Below are positions 1 to 4,889 of a DNA stretch of 6,547 nucleotides, piece by piece. The number at the start of each line of letters is the position of its first letter. Position 1 is the stretch's first letter. Below the pieces are notes generated by a model. It did not search any database, had not been told where the DNA came from, and was given only the letters and a program-made list of their open reading frames with translations. The position numbers and the translations under genes were made by a program. This DNA comes from Candidatus Parcubacteria bacterium (GTDB lineage: Bacteria; Patescibacteriota; Patescibacteriia; UBA1558; GWA2-36-10), in the NCBI GenBank assembly GCA_030632225.1, contig DAOVVF010000029.1, positions 1-6,547 on the forward strand, given 5' to 3'.

Positions 1-2
1 AA

Positions 3-9
3 ACCTCCT
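3..9 (-). promoter_or_regulatory. Strong Shine-Dalgarno for a gene starting just off the left edge
   Basis: On the minus strand bases 9-3 read AGGAGGT, complementary to the 3' end of bacterial 16S rRNA. Only three bases remain before the window ends, so the start codon should lie within about 2-8 bases beyond base 1. The site lies about 30 bases downstream of the predicted transcription start, giving a short leader. It contrasts with the two internal genes of the upstream operon, which show no such site. Confidence 0.75.
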
Positions 10-41
10 GAAAAAAGTGCATACAGTGTACGAAACATTAT

Positions 42-70
42 ATATTAGCATATTTTAGCTATTTTGTCAA
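42..70 (-). promoter_or_regulatory. Sigma70-type promoter for a gene beyond the left edge
   Basis: On the minus strand there is a perfect -35 TTGACA (70-65), a 17-base spacer, and a -10 TAATAT (47-42) preceded by TGC, an extended -10 element. The -10 matches TATAAT at four of six positions, including the important A2 and final T. An A/T-rich stretch (71-88) upstream of the -35 could act as an UP element. Transcription would start near 33-36 and run left out of the window. With the terminator at 88-115 this gives a compact end-and-restart: the next minus-strand gene has its own promoter and is not simply part of the upstream operon. Confidence 0.8.
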
Positions 71-87
71 TAGTATATATTTAAACT

Positions 88-115
88 AAAAAACACCCCA
101 GAAAAAGGTGTTTTT
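88..115 (-). terminator. Intrinsic terminator of the three-gene unit
   Basis: Read on the minus strand, a 9-bp perfect inverted repeat (AAAAACACC at 115-107, GGTGTTTTT at 97-89) encloses a 9-base loop and runs into a T tract (88-93). The stem starts five bases after the stop codon of the last gene, which is where an operon terminator is expected. The G+C part of the stem is only ACACC/GGTGT. The flanking A and T runs make it roughly symmetric, so it could also work on the plus strand, but no plus-strand gene is visible to need it. Confidence 0.85.
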
Positions 116-120
116 ATTAT

Positions 121-1368
121 TTAGGCTATTTCATGCACCCAAACTATATTATTACCTGTTACTTGTAGTTCTCTCCACTTTAATTTATTATCCCCTTTAT
201 CTAAATAAACTAACTGATTTGCTCCTGACACTAAGTTGGTTAAATAAAAAGCAGTTAATACAGTTTCTTGTTCTGTTAAAGACAACTTATCTACCAAAAG
301 CATTTCTAAAAACAATCTTCTAACTAACAGCTTATCAATACTTCTATCTAAAACATCTGCCATACTATTACCATATTTGATACTTATAAATCTTTTTAAA
401 ATACTCTTAAATCTATTATCTTCCTGTAACATTATATCCAAACTTCTTTTTTCAATTAAAACTCTAACACAACTAAGTGCTTTTGCTTTATCTTGCACTC
501 CTATAGCTTTCCAGAGTATATCTCTAACTTGTTGTAGATTGTTATCTGCTTCAGAAAGAATAAACTGAGAAGCTAACAAATCCTTTTCTATAGCTTCTAA
601 TTGATTTTGAAATTCTCTTAGAAGATTATCTATACTAACATCTTCCTTTTCTGCTTTAACATCAATAACTTCTGAGACTATTAATTTGCCCTTTTTTTTA
701 TTGAAACTAACTTTTATACTATCATCATAAGAAGTAAGGAAAAAGCGTAAAGAATTTAACTCCTCCTTACTCAAAGCTAAGATATTAGAGCTCTTAGAAA
801 GATATTGAGCTCGTTGTAAAGAACCATGCTGACCAGCTCCTGAAAAATGTACATAATCCTTTATCCAATTATCTACTGTCGGAGCTACATGTTTAGCTCT
901 TTTATCAACAATCTTATTACTAGTCAAACGTTGTTCTTTAAAATCTCTATGTTTAGACATTAACTCTTTAACTGTACCAACTATATTATCAAGAGTTAAT
1001 ATTTGTTCTGATGCTGAAGTTCCCTTTAAGCGTCTTAGTTGTGGTACTTTACCACCTAAACGTAAAATTAAACGGTCTATTTCTTCTAAATATTCTTGTA
1101 AGGGCCATAATATTTTATGAGCTAAATCTAAGGCTAATAGTCTAATCTCTATTGATTTAGCATCTTTTATTTTATCTAATTCGTTGGGAAAATTTAAAGG
1201 TTTAACTCTTTTCAAGAATACTTCATCTAAGAGGTCAAAAATAAACATAGCCTGAGTATCATTTAGCTCAAACTTTCTAATTACTCCCCAGGTTAAATCT
1301 TCAGCTTCATTTAGAACAAAAAGCTTGACTCCTTCTGGAAAAGTTATCCAGTCATCTTTTAAGAGCAT
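121..1368 (-). CDS. Conserved-looking soluble protein of unknown function, last gene of the operon
   Basis: This 415-residue protein has no signal peptide or membrane segment and one cysteine (residue 300), so it is probably cytoplasmic. It is rich in Lys, Leu and Glu and looks mainly helical. The most family-like segment is about 161-215 (VAPTVDNWIKDYVHFSGAGQ, then HGSLQRAQYLSKSSNILALS, then KEELNSLRFFLTSYDD). From memory this resembles a hypothetical protein family of Patescibacteria, often near type IV secretion-like genes; I cannot check that here. Residues 247-290 may form a coiled coil, and the end (393-413, NKLKWRELQVTGNNIVWVHE) reads like a beta hairpin. No catalytic motif or nucleotide-binding loop was found. 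The ATG at 1366-1368 is the only sensible start, since an in-frame TAA lies three codons upstream (1375-1377). It sits 23 bases after the VirB6-like gene in another frame, with an A-rich leader and no Shine-Dalgarno. A terminator begins five bases after its stop. A cytoplasmic accessory role is inferred from position only. Confidence 0.85.
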   Translation of the reverse strand: MLLKDDWITFPEGVKLFVLNEAEDLTWGVIRKFELNDTQAMFIFDLLDEVFLKRVKPLNFPNELDKIKDAKSIEIRLLALDLAHKILWPLQEYLEEIDRLILRLGGKVPQLRRLKGTSASEQILTLDNIVGTVKELMSKHRDFKEQRLTSNKIVDKRAKHVAPTVDNWIKDYVHFSGAGQHGSLQRAQYLSKSSNILALSKEELNSLRFFLTSYDDSIKVSFNKKKGKLIVSEVIDVKAEKEDVSIDNLLREFQNQLEAIEKDLLASQFILSEADNNLQQVRDILWKAIGVQDKAKALSCVRVLIEKRSLDIMLQEDNRFKSILKRFISIKYGNSMADVLDRSIDKLLVRRLFLEMLLVDKLSLTEQETVLTAFYLTNLVSGANQLVYLDKGDNKLKWRELQVTGNNIVWVHEIA

Positions 1369-1391
1369 ATATTTTTATTTTTGTTATTTAC

Positions 1392-4300
1392 TTATTCTGT
1401 TTCCTCTTCTTCTCCTTCTTTGGGCTGAAAATCTTCAGGAGGAGGTTGTTTTTCGTGCTCTGCTCTTGTATCACTCTTATCTCCTTGACCGCCTGCTTTC
1501 TTGCCACCCTTAGACCCTCCTGTCTTACTTGAAGCACCGCCTGAAGTAGAGCTACCTTTACTTTTATCTTTCTTATCTTCTTCAGGAGGAGGTTGTTTTT
1601 GTATTTCATAATCATGATAACCATTCTTTTTTGAATAATCATCCATCGGAATAGGTTTTTGACCAGGCTCATGATACATATTAGTGTCTAGATCAATCTT
1701 AACTCCTTTGCCCCCAAACATTTCATTAAAATTATTAACCATATCTTTAAGTGCTACTTCTCTATTAATAAGTTCACTAACTGCTATAGCTCCCCCTTCT
1801 TCATTCTCAGCTTTATACTGTAAAATAGCTAATAACTTCTTCATATTAGGACCTATAATATTAAAGTCTTGTGGTAACTCCATTCTTCTCATAGCAGTAA
1901 TATCAGCCAAGGCTTGCATAGCTTTAGCAGCTAAAGGTTTTGGAATGTTCTCAACCAAAGCCTTCTGTGGCAACATGCCAAAGTCTACTATCTTATTAAC
2001 TAAGTAAGTATTCTGTGTGTCCGTACCAACAGCAAAAGCTTGTGCTTGTTGTTGCTTTTCCATCTGAGCAATACCTTGGTCCATCATTGCTCTTTCCCAA
2101 ACATTACCCACATTAGCCTCCATTAAACGACTACCATGAGCTCCATCCTGCACTTCGGTATAGAAACTTTTAGCTGGCCAATTGAAAGATTTTCTTTTGT
2201 CACCAGCCACTTGAGCGGCTAATCTTTCTCTAACATCTTGTTCTGCATTTGTACTTATTTTAGATATACCTGGTGCTAACTTTTCTATATTAGCTGTCAT
2301 TACTTCTGTAACTTTGTCAATAGCTTCATCTATTTCTCTCTGTTGATTAGAGTCAATTTTATATTTATCATATAATGTTTGGCGTTGTTTTACACCTGCT
2401 TCACTCTCTTTAGCAAAAGTGGCTTCTTGCCTTATAATATCACTACGAGCAGCAGCAGGCATCTTATACTTATGTACATACAATCTAGCTGCTTCTCTAA
2501 CTGCTTCTGGATTATCCCTATCTAGTCCATCCCAAACATGACTATTGTCATAGAAATCAAAATACTCTTCACCGCTCCTCATTTCTGGTGCCACTCCTTT
2601 TTGACGTATATCTAACAACTGCCTATACATTTTTTGCCTATACTCCTCAAATTCTTTTTCTTTAATTTTTGCATTTTTACCAGTGCCTTCTATAAATTTT
2701 TCTTTCAAATACTCTGCTTTCATACTATTAGGATCATCAACAAAAACTTCGTCTAATTCTCTAGCTCTTTGTTTTCTATCATTAAATTCTGAATCATCTT
2801 CATCATGCCAGCGATATAAATTCTCGGCTATTTGTCCTGGTTTAATATCTGTTTGACGTAAATCCTCCTGTTGTCTGGCATATATATATGCATCCGGACC
2901 TAAGAACTTTATTTTACCTGTCTTTTCATCTATAACAGCTCCCATTTTCTGAATATACTCCTTAGCTAATTGCTGTCCAGCAATAATAGCTGGATTGCTA
3001 AGATTATTATCAGCAATATGCCTTTTATCAGGAGAGACACCATCTGAAGTATCAATACCAGTGTCCTTTATTAAATTTTCTAAGAACAATGTGCCAAAAT
3101 TATCTCTAATCATATTCTCAATAGCCCATCTATCTACTTTAGTATTACTATGGATAGCTGCCGTTATGGCATTATGATCAGCGTGACCATGTGATGGATC
3201 ATGAATAGCTTGTAAAGCATATAAAGTAGAGTCTTTGGTAACATCTTTGCCCGTCTTCTCATCTTTCTCTATATTTCCTGCTTCATCTAGTTCATATAAA
3301 CCTTCTGATTTAACATCAGTTAAAACTCCTTTTAAACCTCTTTTACGTATAATACGCATAGCCTCTTCCTTATCCTTGAAAGTCCAATAATTAGCCTGTA
3401 CTTTCTCCATTCTTTCTTCATCACCAGCTGTACGCATCCTATCAGTTAACCATTCAGAATTTTGAACGGTGTCTTCTCCTCTGTCTATTATATTCTGAGC
3501 TTGCATAAGTTCTCTATCTTTTGCTCCTCCGATAGTTAAAGCAGAATAAGCCTTGCCTAATCTTCTCCTAGTTTTTCCTTTCTGCTGAGCTAAAGTAGCC
3601 TGACTAGCCTCAAATTCTACCTTATGAGTTGGTTTAATATATTTCTCATCCTCTGTTTTCTCTTGCTGTATTCTAGCCGCATCATAACCTTGCATCTTGT
3701 GAGCTGACCTTTGAATCATGCGTCCCCAACGAGGTAGTACAAATGGTAAAGCTTTAGCAGCACCTTTGAGTCTGCCTTCTTTATCTATAACACCACGAGT
3801 AGCAATTACACCAGCTCGAGAAGCTATAGCGCCTGGATATCTTCTTAAACGTTTAGCAGCACCTGCTTTTATAACTCCACTGGCTTTAGCTGCTATGCTA
3901 GCACCAAAAGCTCCTGAACTAGAAGCTGCTGATAATCCACCAACTAATAATGCTAAGGCTATAATAAAATTAGTAAAATTAGCTTTAGTAGTAGCCCCAC
4001 TAACATTCTGCCCTATTTGTTGATCTGGATTGTCTATATTAAAATCTTCATATATATTACCACGGCCAACAATAGTAAAAGATAACCACAAAAAGAAAGC
4101 TAACATAGGACCAATGATAAGGTTCTTAGTTAGGTCTTCTGTCCATTTACTAAAATAACTTTCTGTTTTAGGAAAAGTGTAGGCTAGAAAAGCTAAAGGA
4201 GAAACAACTATTAATATCCATAACTTTACTATCCTCATAGCTAGCATGATAATAAAAGTACCAACTACAACCGTTACAATAGTAACCATAATACCACCTA

Positions 4301-4883
4301 ATAATAAAGCTGTAATATAATTAGCAAAAGAAAGTCCTGATTCAGTTGCTCCTGAATTGCCTAAATTAAATATATCTCCTAAACCAAAAGCTACGGCAAT
4401 ATTACCAACTGCTACATCTCTAATAGCTTGTACAAAAGTCAGCATAATTACCTGAGATATATCAATCAATAATCCCACTAAAGTCATACTAAAGTTAATC
4501 AGAACAGCCACATAAATTAAACGTTTTAATAAAGATTTGTAGCCATATCTTTCAATACCTAAAATAGTAGCAAAAGCTATTACTAATAGTATGAGAATAA
4601 AGAACATGTTAGCTAGATCTCGTAAAGCTTTCCAACCTACTAATACTCCTCCAGCTGTAGTAAATCCATTATATGAAGCAATAATTGGTAATAAGAATAA
4701 CTCTCCTTGTAGGATCAAGAGCATTGGTGTTAGCCATAAAAACCAAATAATATAGCCTAGACCTTCTACTATAGTATCTTTAACACTAAAAGCTTGAACT
4801 ACACTAGGTAAAAATATAGCTATACCAATTATAACAATAAATAATGCCCAAAATTTTTCAGATTTAAAATTAACTATCTTCAT
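1392..4883 (-). CDS. VirB6/TrbL-like polytopic membrane protein with a long cytoplasmic tail (type IV secretion-like)
   Basis: This 1163-residue protein probably forms the inner-membrane channel or scaffold of a type IV secretion-like machine. Hydrophobic segments lie near residues 11-31 (signal-like, ending VVQA), 43-69, 90-110, 122-152, 188-215, 219-237, 254-273 and 304-325. The stretch 216-270 (VKLWILIVVSPLAFLAYTFP, then a Trp-containing loop and NLIIGPMLAFFLWLSF) is the part most like VirB6/TrbL homologues of Patescibacteria. A strongly basic Ala/Arg/Lys stretch (about 328-398) follows the last segment, so by the positive-inside rule the remaining ~830 residues are cytoplasmic. That tail is charged and mostly helical-looking, with one HGHADH motif (565-570), DEKTGK twice (541-546, 652-657), and a low-complexity end (1097-1163) with two QPPPE motifs around a Ser/Gly/Lys linker and a Glu-rich C terminus. 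I see no cysteine in the protein. The ATG at 4883 is firm because an in-frame TAA lies two codons upstream. No Shine-Dalgarno is visible, so coupling to the upstream gene is likely. VirB6-type identity is moderately sure; the tail's role is unknown. Confidence 0.88.
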   Translation of the reverse strand: MKIVNFKSEKFWALFIVIIGIAIFLPSVVQAFSVKDTIVEGLGYIIWFLWLTPMLLILQGELFLLPIIASYNGFTTAGGVLVGWKALRDLANMFFILILLVIAFATILGIERYGYKSLLKRLIYVAVLINFSMTLVGLLIDISQVIMLTFVQAIRDVAVGNIAVAFGLGDIFNLGNSGATESGLSFANYITALLLGGIMVTIVTVVVGTFIIMLAMRIVKLWILIVVSPLAFLAYTFPKTESYFSKWTEDLTKNLIIGPMLAFFLWLSFTIVGRGNIYEDFNIDNPDQQIGQNVSGATTKANFTNFIIALALLVGGLSAASSSGAFGASIAAKASGVIKAGAAKRLRRYPGAIASRAGVIATRGVIDKEGRLKGAAKALPFVLPRWGRMIQRSAHKMQGYDAARIQQEKTEDEKYIKPTHKVEFEASQATLAQQKGKTRRRLGKAYSALTIGGAKDRELMQAQNIIDRGEDTVQNSEWLTDRMRTAGDEERMEKVQANYWTFKDKEEAMRIIRKRGLKGVLTDVKSEGLYELDEAGNIEKDEKTGKDVTKDSTLYALQAIHDPSHGHADHNAITAAIHSNTKVDRWAIENMIRDNFGTLFLENLIKDTGIDTSDGVSPDKRHIADNNLSNPAIIAGQQLAKEYIQKMGAVIDEKTGKIKFLGPDAYIYARQQEDLRQTDIKPGQIAENLYRWHDEDDSEFNDRKQRARELDEVFVDDPNSMKAEYLKEKFIEGTGKNAKIKEKEFEEYRQKMYRQLLDIRQKGVAPEMRSGEEYFDFYDNSHVWDGLDRDNPEAVREAARLYVHKYKMPAAARSDIIRQEATFAKESEAGVKQRQTLYDKYKIDSNQQREIDEAIDKVTEVMTANIEKLAPGISKISTNAEQDVRERLAAQVAGDKRKSFNWPAKSFYTEVQDGAHGSRLMEANVGNVWERAMMDQGIAQMEKQQQAQAFAVGTDTQNTYLVNKIVDFGMLPQKALVENIPKPLAAKAMQALADITAMRRMELPQDFNIIGPNMKKLLAILQYKAENEEGGAIAVSELINREVALKDMVNNFNEMFGGKGVKIDLDTNMYHEPGQKPIPMDDYSKKNGYHDYEIQKQPPPEEDKKDKSKGSSTSGGASSKTGGSKGGKKAGGQGDKSDTRAEHEKQPPPEDFQPKEGEEEETE
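1432..1600 (-). repeat. Pair of 22-bp exact direct repeats encoding two QPPPE motifs
   Basis: Bases 1432-1453 and 1579-1600 are identical over 22 bp and lie 147 bp (49 codons) apart, in frame within the VirB6-like gene. Each copy encodes KQPPPE followed by an acidic residue (QPPPE at residues 1097-1101 and 1146-1150). The stretch between them encodes a Ser/Gly/Lys-rich linker. Identity at DNA level as well as protein level suggests a recent short duplication or ongoing recombination within a disordered tail. Confidence 0.85.
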
Positions 4884-4889
4884 ATATTA
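4881..4889 (-). other. In-frame stop-start junction TAA-TAT-ATG between the first two genes
   Basis: The stop of the Cys-rich gene (4887-4889), one TAT codon and the ATG of the VirB6-like gene (4881-4883) follow each other in a single reading frame. No Shine-Dalgarno is visible in the 25 bases upstream of the ATG. Termination followed by re-initiation is therefore the simplest route to translate the second gene. Stop-codon readthrough would instead join the secreted domain directly to the first hydrophobic segment of the membrane protein; nothing in the sequence shows that this happens. Confidence 0.7.

Noticed and set aside
37..42. Perfect TATAAT on the minus strand as an alternative -10
   Set aside because: Its spacing from the TTGACA is 22 bases, too long. 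TAATAT at 42-47 gives 17 bases plus an extended -10 TGC.
1437..1592. AGGAGGAGG on the plus strand at 1437-1445 and 1584-1592, resembling Shine-Dalgarno sites
   Set aside because: These are the complement of the CCT proline codons of the QPPPE motifs, and no credible plus-strand gene follows.
1388..1672. 94-codon minus-strand open frame inside the 3' end of the VirB6-like gene
   Set aside because: It lies wholly in another frame of the longer gene, over low-complexity Lys/Gly/Pro codons. The Lys/Arg-rich product is what a shifted reading of that composition gives, and it has no ribosome site.
108..2007. Other short plus-strand open frames (108-323, 377-568, 1325-1513, 1684-2007)
   Set aside because: All are antisense to the two left-hand genes, have Leu/Ser-rich products typical of reversed AT-rich coding DNA, and lack ribosome sites of their own.
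3174..3203. Annotating a metallo-beta-lactamase domain from HGHADH
   Set aside because: The surrounding sequence is helix-like and lacks the strand before the motif and recognisable downstream metal ligands. It is kept only as a low-interest observation.
3718..4023. 101-codon plus-strand open frame
   Set aside because: Antisense to the basic Ala/Arg/Lys stretch and last membrane segment of the VirB6-like gene. Its Ala/Pro/Leu-rich product mirrors that composition, and no promoter or ribosome site is seen.
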